In this document: in pieces, positions 29,767 to 39,792 of the stretch
Position numbering within the stretch: position 1 is the first letter of the stretch
Layout of the letters: each line of letters starts with the position of its first letter
From: Trichosporon coremiiforme
Lineage: Eukaryota; Basidiomycota; Tremellomycetes; Trichosporonales; Trichosporonaceae
Assembly (NCBI GenBank): GCA_039545355.1
Contig: BCJJ01000009.1
Location: forward strand, 1-64,000
DNA: 64,000 nucleotides
Direction: 5' to 3'
Made by a program: the position numbers and the translations under genes
Notes under the pieces: generated by a model
The model's database searches: none
What the model was told of the DNA's origin: nothing
What the model saw: the letters and a program-made list of their open reading frames with translations, nothing else

Positions 29767-31371
29767 ATGCTCTACCTCGTCGCGGCGGTCCTCGTACCGT
29801 TGGCACTCTACCTCTACCTCTACCCACTCCGCGAAGCTCGCCTTCCCTACAAGAATCTACCCGGCCCCAAGCCCGTGTCTGGCTTCTTCGGCAGCCTGGG
29901 CGAGGTCACCGCCCGTCCCCTCACCTCTCGCTATTCCCACCTCAAGGACAACTATGGCTCGACCTCGCGCTTCCGTGCTCTCCTCGGCAAGTGGCGCATC
30001 GTCTCCACCGATTTGACGGCGATCACCCACGTCCTGAGGCACACAGGCACCTGGCACCGTCACGAAACCTTCAACGTCATGATTGACCGTATCACTGGCC
30101 GCGGCGTGCTCTCGGTCGAGGACGAGGACCACCGCCGCCAGCGCCGCATCCTCAACTCGGCCTTCAACGGAACAGCCGTGAACAACATGGTGCCCATGTT
30201 CTGGGAGGAAGGCCGCATCCTCCGCGACCACATTGACCAGCAGCTCGGCGGCGACGCGGCCAAGCCCCTCGACGTGCTGCAGAACTACACCGGCATCGCG
30301 CTCAGCATCATCGGCCGAGCCGGGTTCAACTACGACTTCCAGTCGCACGAGCGCGACTCGAACCCGCTCGCCGTCGCGTTCAACAACATGATCAACGCCT
30401 CGCTGGAGAACAAGATGGCTGCGCTGCTGCAGAATGTGTTCGCGCTCCCGTTCAACATCAGCCCGACGTCCCACTTTGCGGTGAAGAAGTCGCGTTCGAT
30501 CGTGGACAGCATCGGCTCGCAGATCGTCAAGAACCGCAAGGCCGAGATTGAGCGCGACCACATCTCGCTCGAGAAGGGCGACTATGACGGCAAAGACGTC
30601 ATCAGCCTGTGCCTGCGCGCCAACATGCTTGCCGACCAGCGCGACCGCCTGACAGACGCTGAGGTTATGGGCCAGATCGGTGCCCTCATGCTCGCCGGCA
30701 ACGAGACGAGTGCGAACGCCCTCTCGTGGGCGACCTACCATCTGTGCCAGAACAAGGACATCCAGACCCGACTCCGCGAGGAGGTCATGGCCGTCCCCGA
30801 CGAGCCGTCGGGCGAAGAACTCGACGCCATCCCCTACCTGGACCAGTTTGTGAAGGAGCTGCTGCGTTTCGAGCCCCCGCTGCCGCAGGTCGTGCGCCAA
30901 GCGTCGGAAGACACGGTGATTCCGCTCGGCCAGCCGGTGACGGGGCGCGACGGCAAGCTCATGTCCGAAGTGCACGTCAGCAAGGGCACCGACTTTGTCG
31001 TCCCGATCAACCTCGTGAACCGCCTGCCCGAGATCTGGGGCCCGGACGCAGAGACATTCAACCCCGACCGCTGGGCGCAGAAGGGATACCCGAACACCTA
31101 CATCCCGGGCGTGTGGGGCAACCTGCTCTCGTTCATTGGGGGGCCGCACCACTGCCTCGGCTTCCGCTTTGCGCTGCTCGAGATCAAGGCCGTGTTGTTT
31201 GTGATGGTGCGCAACTATGAGTTTGACTTTATCCCGCAAGGCCCGGAGGTGATGCGTATTGCGCCGGGCATCATTCAGCGCCCCGTCGTGGTTGGGAATG
31301 AGAAGGCAGGTATCCAGATGCCGGTCATGGTGAAGAAACTGTCGGCAGAGGTGCGCGAGCAGGCAGCATAG
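29767..31371 (+). CDS. Cytochrome P450 monooxygenase
   Basis: A 534-aa intronless gene, of usual microsomal P450 length. An N-terminal anchor (LVAAVLVPLALYLYLYPL) is followed by the proline-rich hinge LPGPKPVSGF. The I-helix oxygen-binding motif is LAGNETSAN, the ExxR motif lies in KELLRFEPP, and the heme-binding loop is FIGGPHHCLGFRFA with the axial cysteine. The usual Arg of that loop is His here, which also occurs in fungal P450s. The enzyme is expected in the ER membrane, fed by a P450 reductase. The substrate is unknown; the neighbouring thiolase hints at lipid or side-chain degradation but does not prove a pathway. Confidence 0.93.
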   Translation: MLYLVAAVLVPLALYLYLYPLREARLPYKNLPGPKPVSGFFGSLGEVTARPLTSRYSHLKDNYGSTSRFRALLGKWRIVSTDLTAITHVLRHTGTWHRHETFNVMIDRITGRGVLSVEDEDHRRQRRILNSAFNGTAVNNMVPMFWEEGRILRDHIDQQLGGDAAKPLDVLQNYTGIALSIIGRAGFNYDFQSHERDSNPLAVAFNNMINASLENKMAALLQNVFALPFNISPTSHFAVKKSRSIVDSIGSQIVKNRKAEIERDHISLEKGDYDGKDVISLCLRANMLADQRDRLTDAEVMGQIGALMLAGNETSANALSWATYHLCQNKDIQTRLREEVMAVPDEPSGEELDAIPYLDQFVKELLRFEPPLPQVVRQASEDTVIPLGQPVTGRDGKLMSEVHVSKGTDFVVPINLVNRLPEIWGPDAETFNPDRWAQKGYPNTYIPGVWGNLLSFIGGPHHCLGFRFALLEIKAVLFVMVRNYEFDFIPQGPEVMRIAPGIIQRPVVVGNEKAGIQMPVMVKKLSAEVREQAA

Positions 31372-31842
31372 TCACCCGGGGTAACTTTGGTAGTCGTTAG
31401 GTCAGAAGTGTGTCAGAAGTTGTAGTAGGACAGGGGCATGCATGTGTGTACGGGACAGTGTCGGCCGCGGGTATGGGAAAGTTGGCGCACATGTCCGCGC
31501 GAATCTAGGAATGGAGAGGGCCGAAGGGGGGTGCCGTGGGGTAGAGGAGTCGTGCCAAGGTGGGCTCCGGATGCGAGACTAAGGCTGGGCTAAGCGTGGC
31601 TAAGTCAGCGGCCAGCAGCGCACGGCTCCGTGTGGTCACTCGCTGGCTGGTGGAGGCTTGGACGTACGGTGAGTGGGCGACGGACATGCCCGCCGACTGC
31701 CTACCCGGCTAAGCCCAGGCGGCAGGTACCGGTCACCGGATCCCCCCCGTGCCCTTTTCCCGGAAAACCTCACCTCCAGCCCCATAAAGAGAGCAAACTA
31801 GTTCTTGCATCCTCTTCCTCCCATCCCACCTCACATCCCACA
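31372..31842. other. Intergenic between P450 and thiolase
   Basis: About 470 bp between two genes on the same strand. It probably holds the P450 3' UTR and thiolase promoter; no distinct element was recognised. Confidence 0.5.
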
Positions 31843-33033
31843 ATGGCCATCGACCAGTACCTCCAGAAGAACCCCGACGACGTCGTCGTTACCTGCGCCC
31901 TCCGCACCCCCCTCTGCAAGGCCCGTAAGGGCGCCTTCAAGGACGCAACCTACGACGAGCTCCTCCTCGCGACCTTTGAGGCGGCCAAGGAGAACATTGG
32001 CGTCAAGCCCGAGCAGATCGACGACATCTGCGTCGGCACCGTTACCACTCCCAACGGCCCCAACACGGCGCGTGTCGCCGCGCTCAAGGCCGGATTCCCC
32101 AACACCGTCCCGATCCAGGTCATCAACCGTTTCTGCTCCTCTGGTCTTATGGCGTGTTCGGTGATCGCGAACCAGATCCGCAACAAGGAGATTGACATCG
32201 GCCTCGCCGTCGGATACGACAACCTCACCTTCGCGGGCGGCAAGAGCTTCGACTTCTCCCCCGAGATCATGTCCAACCAGGAGTGCGTGGACTGCACCAA
32301 GCCCATGGGCTGGACGGCCGAGAACGTCGCGGGCGACTTCAACATCTCCCGCGAGCAGATGGACGCCTGGGCCGCCAAGTCGCACCAGGCCGCCGCCAAG
32401 GCCGACGCTGAGGGTATCTTCAAGGACGAGATTGCGCCCGTCCGCGTCCCTCGCGTCGTGGACGGTGAGCGCAAGACGGTCATTGTCGACCGCGACGACG
32501 GCATCCGCCAGGGCACGACCAAGGAGTCGCTCGCCAAGGTCCGCCCCGCGTTCCCGCAGTGGAAGCCCGGACAGACGACGGGCGGCAACGCGTCGCAGAT
32601 CACGGACGGCGGCGCGTTCGTCCTCATGATGACGCGCGCCAAGGCCGAGGAACTCGGCCTCCCCATCCTCCTGAAGCACGTCGCTACTGTTCAGTCCGGC
32701 CTCGCGCCCAGGATCATGGGCATCGGACCCTCCATCGCCATCCCCCTCCTTTGCAAGCGCCTGGGTATCCAGCAGTCCGACATTGACATGTTCGAGATCA
32801 ACGAGGCCTTCGCTTCCATGATGGTGTACTGTGTCCAGAAGCTCAACCTGCCCTGGGACAAGGTCAACGTGAACGGAGGCGCGATCGCCCTCGGCCACCC
32901 CTTCGGATGCACGGGTGCGCGCCAGGTTGCGACGGGATACAATGCGCTCAAGCGCGCCGGCGGCAAGACGCTCGTCACGTCCATGTGCATCGGAAGCGGA
33001 ATGGGCGCCGCGGCGCTCTGGATCCGCGAGTAG
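31843..33033 (+). CDS. 3-ketoacyl-CoA thiolase / acetyl-CoA C-acyltransferase
   Basis: A 396-aa intronless gene, typical thiolase length. The nucleophile is C98 in NRFCSSGL. The conserved NEAFAS, the catalytic His in GGAIALGHPFGCTGARQ and the second catalytic Cys in CIGSGMGAA are all present. It cleaves 3-ketoacyl-CoA to acetyl-CoA and a shortened acyl-CoA in beta-oxidation. No clear peroxisomal signal is seen: there is no evident PTS2 nonapeptide in the first 30 residues, and the C terminus is IRE, not SKL. Localisation therefore stays open. The frame is open further upstream, but the ATG at 31843 fits the family N terminus. Confidence 0.94.
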   Translation: MAIDQYLQKNPDDVVVTCALRTPLCKARKGAFKDATYDELLLATFEAAKENIGVKPEQIDDICVGTVTTPNGPNTARVAALKAGFPNTVPIQVINRFCSSGLMACSVIANQIRNKEIDIGLAVGYDNLTFAGGKSFDFSPEIMSNQECVDCTKPMGWTAENVAGDFNISREQMDAWAAKSHQAAAKADAEGIFKDEIAPVRVPRVVDGERKTVIVDRDDGIRQGTTKESLAKVRPAFPQWKPGQTTGGNASQITDGGAFVLMMTRAKAEELGLPILLKHVATVQSGLAPRIMGIGPSIAIPLLCKRLGIQQSDIDMFEINEAFASMMVYCVQKLNLPWDKVNVNGGAIALGHPFGCTGARQVATGYNALKRAGGKTLVTSMCIGSGMGAAALWIRE

Positions 33034-33529
33034 AAGTAAAAGTGTAGGGTGTAGGGTCATGCATTGTAATAGCAGTTTCATCCATCTGAGCAAGGAGCGG
33101 AGCGAGTTGCGAGTTAGTTGAGAGCCAGCGAGCATAAGGAGCAAGCGGGGCTGAGAGTTGAGTGTGGGACGTGGGACGTGGAGACGGTGGGCAAGGAATC
33201 ATGGATTTCGGCGTTGACCTCGGCCGAACACTCGACACTGCTCGGCAACCAGTGCCTGTGTGCCTAGGTCTGGATGGTCTGGATGGTGGCCGATCTCGGC
33301 GTTTCAGACTGCGATCAGCAGCTTCTTCCTGACATTGTTGCAACGCAAAGCCCAAGGCGGGGGTGAGGGAGGGGAGGGGCGCAAGCCTATGCACGAAGTG
33401 GAGGACAAAGTGTCCGCGTCAACATCCGCGTCAACATCCGCGCCAGCTTCAGCACTGCCAGTGTCTCGCGACGTCCAATCATCCAGCCTGCTGAGTGCTG
33501 GTGGGTTAGTGCGTTGGGTAAAGCGGATG
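33034..33529. other. Spacer before the intron-like array
   Basis: About 500 bp after the thiolase. It contains a short direct repeat (CGCGTCAACATC, near 33416-33441); no gene was recognised. Confidence 0.5.
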
Positions 33530-36500
33530 GTAAGCTCGTGGCGACTCTTGGAGCTGACACACAGATTGGATGGGACGAAAGCTATCACGTTTCTCTCATG
33601 AGCTGACAAGACAGATGGATGAGCTGCCAACGCCCGGGGCGAAGCTGACAACACAGAGCTTGGTGAGCTCAACGGCTGTCTTGCCAGTTGACGTCCAGTC
33701 CATCCGGCACAGGGGTCGGGCTAGAGGTGTCCCCCGAGCTGACAACTCGGGAACACAATGAGGAAATGAAGAGATGAAGAGATGAGACGTGAGACGTGAG
33801 ACGTGAGCTTCTTTCGCTGGGATGAGCTGACAATGACAGATGGGGTGAGCTACGTATCCTGTCGGGTTAGCTCATGTCCAGTCCATGCCGAGCGGAAAGT
33901 GTAAGCTGGGAGGAGTCTGGCAAGCTGACGCGCAGTGGTGAGCTCTCTTGTCATCGCCGTGAGCTTTCCCTTGACCGGACTGGAGGAGCTGACGAGACAG
34001 GCGGTGGTGAGGTATTTGTCCCACACATTAGCTGACGCCCAGTCCATACGGAGTGGCTATTGTAAACTTGGGTATGGCTCTAAGAGGCCGGCCGGCAGGT
34101 GTGAAGGGTGAGCTTCGTCTCGTTCGTTGTAGCTGACAGTCTAGGTGAGCTGCCGAATGTAGCCTCGAAGCTGACCCTGCAGGACTTGGTGAGCTACCCG
34201 ACCTGGAGAGGTTTAGCTCACGTCCAGTTCTGTGCAGAGCACAGAGTACTGTAAGCTTGAAAGGCTTTGAGGGAGATGAAGCGCAGATGTGAAAGGGCGA
34301 GCTACGGTATCGCCTTCGTAGCTGACAGTCCAGGTGAGCTAAGACGAAGACAGGCAGTGATGAGCTACCCGTCCATGAGACCTAGCTCACGCCCAGTCCA
34401 AAGGGACAGTATCGTAAGCTGGATGAATGTCGCGTAGCTAACGCGCAATCGAGAGCCCCTCTTCCCCTTAACGCAAGCTTCTTTGACCCGAAGAGCTGAC
34501 AAACGACAGAGAAGGTTTTTGTGAGCTACCAGATCCGCCGTGCTAGCTCATACCCAGTCCACGCTGCGAGGATAGTGAGCTGTTCGGGCCGTGAGAACGC
34601 TGATGCGCAGGCTGAGATAAGTGCCAGAAGCCCCAAGGAAGTGGTGAACTCTCTTTACTTTTATGAGCTAACGATAGAGTGTAGGTGAGCTAACGTGCGC
34701 AGCCACTCGAGCTCACACCCAGCCGTCGCTCAACCTTCTTTGCCCTCCCTGACGAAAGAGGTGAGCTGGCGATCGTAGTTGCGTGGGCTGACCCCAGACT
34801 CAGCTCAGCCTCCGGCGGGTGAGGTGGCGCCCTTTCCTTTGTCAGCTAACACCCAGCCGAAGTTGGTCTCAGGATACGAACTGAAGTAGGGGACGCACCA
34901 CAGTACACTGAGTGCTGGTGAGCTGTCTCTTGCCCGTCTAGGTGTCAAGCTCACGCCCAATTCTCACGTCTACGGCGTGGCGAGAGTTGGTGAGGTTAAA
35001 AACCGTGTAAGCTTTCGGTCTGTGTTTGGATAGCTGACGATCAGCGGGTCATGGGACTGGACACAGATGGAGGTGAGCTACCAGTCGATCTTTGTTGAAG
35101 CTCACCCACAGAGAGTCGATGGGGATAGGTGAGCTGGCGAATGTCCATCCCAAGCTGACCTCGAACTCGGGTGAGCTACACGCTGACTCAACCGAGCTGA
35201 TCCCAGACCTTGAGGGGTGGATGTAGACGTAGTGGAGGGTCGGCTTTCGTGACCGCACCCGGCGTAGCTGACTGTGCAGCTTTCTGCAAGAACGGTGGGA
35301 ACAGGTGAGCTGGCTAACATCCCTGGCTCGCTGACCCCAGTCTGCGCCAGACATGGGTGAGCTTCACGTTGTTGACCAGAGCTGATACCCAGCTTTGTAC
35401 TTCGCGAATCGCTGTGGAGGGACACAGCAACTTGTAAGCTCTAGTTGCTGGGTTTCGCGTCTCGTCTAGCTGACATGCTGCCGTGCTGTGGAGTAAGCTG
35501 GCCGTCTGTAAAGAGCTGACTGCAGACTCTCTCTAAGTTCATCCGCTTTGGACGCGGATATCTATGGCCGACGGCCAGTGAGTTACTGGAGTCGACACAG
35601 AGGACAGGTGAGCTGCCAGTTCTGTCGCGGTTGAAGCTCACGCAGGATCTACGATGGTACTGGGGATATGTGAGCTTTTCAACTTGACGAGAGCTGACCT
35701 CAGACTCTGGTTAGCTAGTGCTTTGTTGAGTGTAGCTAATCGACAGGTCTAGAGTGGGTCGTTAGACGTCGATGTACAGCCGCAGTGGACAGATGAGTTA
35801 CTTTCCGAGACTTCGACAACTCACGCATAGCTAATAGGGATGGCAATGGATGGGTAAAGTGTGAGAGCGCATTTAATTGGAGCTGACCGCCAGACTCGGG
35901 TGAGCTAGTCGCGAGTGCCGTAAAGCTGATCCCCAGTGGGTAATGTCAAGTCGACACAAGAGGGTGAGCTCTCGCCCTCCATTCTCATCAGGGTACAGCT
36001 CGCCCGCAGGTCTCCTTCTGGGAGAAATGTTTGCTTGACCTTTCCCCTCAAAGCTGACTCCAGGCTCGCAGTAGGCTAACAGTACCGTTGCGTGTTAGCT
36101 AGTCCCCAGTGTGTTTGGGAAAGGGGCGCAGTGACTAGTGAGTTTTAGGGTTAATGTCTGCTGAAGCTCACGCGCAGTTCACTAGAAGGACAAGGGCGGG
36201 GTAAGCTATGCCTCGCACACAGATTGGGTTGATCTCAGGGTCGCGGAGCTGCCGGCCGGCTTGCACGGAGCTGATCCCTAGTATACCCTTCACACACGAG
36301 AGCGAGCTTCAAAGCGGAGGTTGCATGGCTGACATGCAGCCTTCGACGCGGGCCGTGTTGACAGGGGACGTAACGGGCATCAGCGAAGGAGCTGGCGACT
36401 GCATGGGCGTAAGCTGGGGTGTTGTGAAGAAACATCTAACACTCAGTCAGAGTGAGCGGTCAGAGTGCGAGATATGGCACATAGTGGATGGTGAGCTCTC

Positions 36501-38069
36501 TTATCTACAGTACCTCGGTCCAAGCTCACGCACAGACGTCGATGATGGGATTGGAAGCAGCGAGCTGGTCAGCGTGGTAAAGAACGGGTCCTAGCCTATA
36601 AGGGTCAGCTGGTGCGCTGTGAGTAGTTTAGCGACATGCAGCTTTCGGCATGGCCGCTGGGTATATGTGAGCTGCCCGGTATCCTGAACGAGCTGATCCC
36701 AGGATCGGCATAAGCTGACTCGTCGTCGAGCTTCGCTGGCATCTAGCCCGAGCAGTCTAGAGAGGCATGGGGCTTCTCAGCAGTGAGCTTGCGTGTTGGT
36801 GAGGAAGCTTCTTATATATACAGTATGGCTTCGAACTAGCTGACGACCAGACCCTAGTGGCCAATGGCGAAGGTGGCGCACACGAACGGTGAGCTGCCAT
36901 ACGCCGCCGGCTATAGCTACCCACAGCTTTCATCAATGGGGAGGTCAGCTGCGCCCCCTCCGTGGCTAGCTGATGGGCAGAGATGATGGGCGAGCTCTCC
37001 CTCATATCTCTTCAGGCTAACTGAAGAACAGCCCGTGAGCGAAGAGCGAGCTTCAGCCAAAGAAGAGGTAGACAGGGAGCTGCGTGTTTCCCCTTTTGTT
37101 GAAGCTCACGCGCAACCTTCAACGGACCTGCGAGCGGGTGAGGTCTCGTATGTCCCGAATTGAGGTGCAGAGCTGACCCGTGAGCTAGTTTGCACAGAAT
37201 TATCGAGCTGACGACCAGTTATGAGCTCGAGTTATCACGTCGACGAAGCAAGAAGTAGTGAGCTGAGTGGTCCTCGGCGATGAGCTGACCTACAGCCAGT
37301 CATTGTACAGCATGCTCACTTTGCATGAGCTGCGGGACATTACTCGATTGTAAGCTAGAAACCTCTTGCGAAGCTGATCCCCAGGCCAGGGTGTTGTGAA
37401 GAATGTAGGCGGTGGACAGCTGAGCTCTTATGCATGACTTAGTTGAAGCTCACTCTTAACCCTCGGCAATGACGTCGTGGTTAGATGAGTTGCGGAGCTT
37501 GGTGAGCTGGAACTCCGCTTGCCTCGAGCTCACGCGCAGTCTTCCATGGTACAGCTGCAAACATCGCCCACAGCTGATAAAGCACACAGTATTGCGCTTG
37601 GCGGGTCAAAGACATACAACGACAAGCACTGCTGTCGAGTGGAGACGTTGATATAGGCTTGTGAGCTGGGCTACTTGCCCATGAGCTCACCCACAGCCCT
37701 TCCACCTGGACAGAGCAGCAGGCGAGCCTTTCGACACCTGTGCTGAAGTGGCAGACAGGTTTGATGGGTGAGCTTTCTGTCTCTTGAGAGTAGCTGACGA
37801 CCAGTCCTGAAGCTGAGCTGTCTGAGCTGTCAAATTGACAAAGTGCTTGGAACAGTGAGCTGTTGTACGTTGCTAAGCATAGCTCACCCACAGACATGCA
37901 ACTGAAGGAGATAGGCGAGCTGCCGGACGATGTTAATGAGCTGACGTACAGGCTTTGTGGGCAAGCTGCCAAAAGGTTCGGTTCAGCTGTAACCAGACCG
38001 TAAGTGTGAGCTGACATATCTGCTGGCCACCCATCACATTGGCCCGGCGACGCGGAGCTGACAACCAAA
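33530..38069 (+). repeat. Degenerate array of intron-like modules (GTGAGCT...AGCTGAC...CAG)
   Basis: About 4.5 kb made of units with a donor-like GTGAGCT or GTAAGCT, roughly 20 nt of variable sequence, AGCTGAC or AGCTCAC, then 3-6 nt and CAG. Hand counts give about 34 GTGAGCT, 10 GTAAGCT, 28 AGCTGAC and 13 AGCTCAC; chance would give well under one of each. Module length is mostly 35-42 nt, the same as real introns in this window. The 'exons' between modules are 0-23 nt. In the first 1.2 kb, modules form a higher-order unit of about 170 bp, marked by CCAG-TCCA junctions ending at 33698, 33881, 34042, 34227 (TTCT there), 34396 and 34557. Order decays further along. No convincing ORF crosses the region, spliced or not. 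All signals point the same way (plus strand). Confidence 0.85.
33768..33807. repeat. Short GA-rich tandem repeats inside the array
   Basis: GAAATGAAGAGATGAAGAGATGA-like repeats pass into three or four copies of GACGTGA. They interrupt the early part of the intron-like array. Confidence 0.7.
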
Positions 38070-38339
38070 CTGTTCAAGGAGGCTCAGCCTGGTCGCCAAC
38101 CAGACCTCGTACTGCGCCACTCTCACGGCCGTCGCTGCAACCAACTGCCAAACATGTCGTAGGTCGGAATGTGCCCTGTTGAGGGCACTGTGGAACCGCG
38201 AAAGCACCGGACACTTCCCTACCTACACCTGGCATCAGCGTCGCCGATCTCGACAGCCACCCCTCACAACCTAACCGTCCTTCCGTCTTCTTATCCCTCA
38301 CAACAACAGCAAAAGAGGAATCTCTCTATCGAGAGGCTC

Positions 38340-38432
38340 CGACCCCGGCCCGACTCGAACGGACAACCTTCAGGAATCGTAAGATATCCCAGTCATTGGA
38401 ATCTGAAGCGCTACCAATTACGCCACGGAGTC
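38340..38432 (-). tRNA. tRNA-Trp (anticodon CCA), with 20-nt intron
   Basis: On the minus strand: acceptor stem GACTCCG/CGGGGTC, D arm GCGT-AATTGGTA-GCGC, anticodon loop TT-CCA-A, T arm GTCCG-TTCGAGT-CGGGC, discriminator G. The body resembles eukaryotic tRNA-Trp closely (TGGCGTAA, AGGTTG variable loop). The anticodon stem TCAGA/CCTGA has one A-C mismatch. Intron 38376-38395 follows A37. If the stem is shifted by one base it reads as Gly(TCC), but that needs a missing position 26, so Trp is preferred. Confidence 0.83.
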
Positions 38433-39792
38433 ACCGTGATGTGATCACGTGATGGGCAGTCGCTGCTTCGTCGTGAGTCGGGACCGGACAATCCGCACGT
38501 TTTTCTGTGAGGTCCCGCGGAACTGTCAAAGCCAGGAAGCAATGTAGCGGAAGTTCCGCCCTCCTCGACACGCTGTCTTCGCGAACGCTGACCCCGTACT
38601 CTAGATACGCACCCACCGCCTTCTTCTCCTGCCAAAGCCCTCACCCAGATCTGCCCGTAGGGTTCAGGCCCCTTCCAAGTGAGAACGCAACTGGCCCCGT
38701 TGTGTGCGGTTCGCAGACCTTCACATCCAAGATGCAACCATGCAACGGTGTCACTTGCTGAACAACGCCTCGGTGAATTAGGTTGCAGCGGGTTCCTGAA
38801 TCGGTCTGCGACACCAACTAGACCTCGCACCTACTTGTCTCCGCTGCCGAGCATTGACAGCGAGCACTGCTCTGCGCACAGTAGAGGAGTACGAGTGCAA
38901 GTGTAAAGGGCGGCTCATGCTGAACGATGGTGGTTCGTGAACAAGCGATCTGCAACGTCGCGTCCCGCCCACTGCCGACCCAGGGTCTGGGGACGAGATC
39001 GGACTATTTCAGGGAAGGCGGCAGCCGATCCTGCGAAAAATATCTCGTTCTGTGCGAGGCGCACGCGCCACTGACGCGTGCTGACGCCGCTGCGGGCGGA
39101 AGACGAGCACGGCCGGGGTCGGTGGCTGCTATAAGCCAGACATGAATCGTCCACGCACCCTTAAGCCCACTGTGACCAGGCCATCCGAGCCCACCATCGG
39201 CGTCTCGTGCCTGTCACCGTTTTGGGTTGTCCTCTGGCAACTCCGCTGCTGGCGACTGACCTTTTCGGTTCTGCACATGCCGCTCGGGGAGTGGTAATGC
39301 ATCTCGGCCGCTGCATGTGCGAGCAATGCTTGGCCACTCTGTTTCGAGTGGGAGGACTGCTCAGGGCGCCGGGCTGAGCCTTTGGTCACCCAAGCTGCAC
39401 GAAAGACCGGGAGAGGGACCGAAAATCGCAATATTACGTCGCGGCCAGGGCCATGATTTCAGAGAGAATTCTACTTGGGTACTTTGGCTGACTGTGGGCT
39501 TGGGACTTGGTGGGGGATCCTGGGCTACATCAAGGTTGCTCGGCGTTAAACCTGACACAAGGCGCCCGCGGCTGCGCACCAAGGGAGCCAACACTAGCTG
39601 CCCGCATATCTTAGTGTGCTTACCGGCGCGCAACGATGAGTCCAGCCCGCGGAGCCCGGCCCTGCGTGCAAGTCGCTGGGCATACCCCGCGCACAGGTGC
39701 TGCCGATCATTTTGCTGTTCTCCACACTCTCCCACACACTCCTCGGCACCTCTAACCATACACCTACGGCAGCGACCTCGCCCCCTCCGACC
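38433..39792. other. Intergenic
   Basis: About 1.36 kb between tRNA-Trp and the membrane-protein gene. An upstream exon of that gene may lie near its end (39635-39700). Otherwise open frames are short, without recognisable motifs. Confidence 0.5.

Noticed and set aside
29857..31239. 460-aa open frame antisense to the P450
   Set aside because: It mirrors the P450 codons, has no motif, and the sense strand has full P450 signatures. GC-rich third positions keep the antisense frame open.
29767..33033. P450 plus thiolase as a secondary-metabolite cluster
   Set aside because: No synthase, transporter or regulator lies beside them; two adjacent metabolic genes are not enough.
31831..33144. 437-aa open frame antisense to the thiolase
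   Set aside because: Same cause: it is a shadow of a well-supported gene and has no recognisable domain.
36208..36594. 128-aa open frame inside the intron-like array
   Set aside because: It contains the array motifs themselves in translated form, has no domain, and is no longer than expected by chance there.
33530..38069. CRISPR array or classical centromere
   Set aside because: Not CRISPR: repeat words are 7 nt, spacers vary in length and the host is a eukaryote. A centromere is possible in principle, but no transposons or chromatin data support it.
38340..38432. Reading the tRNA at this site as Gly(TCC)
   Set aside because: That needs deletion of position 26 and a 4-nt variable loop. Trp(CCA) fits standard numbering and the body resembles eukaryotic tRNA-Trp, at the cost of one stem mismatch.
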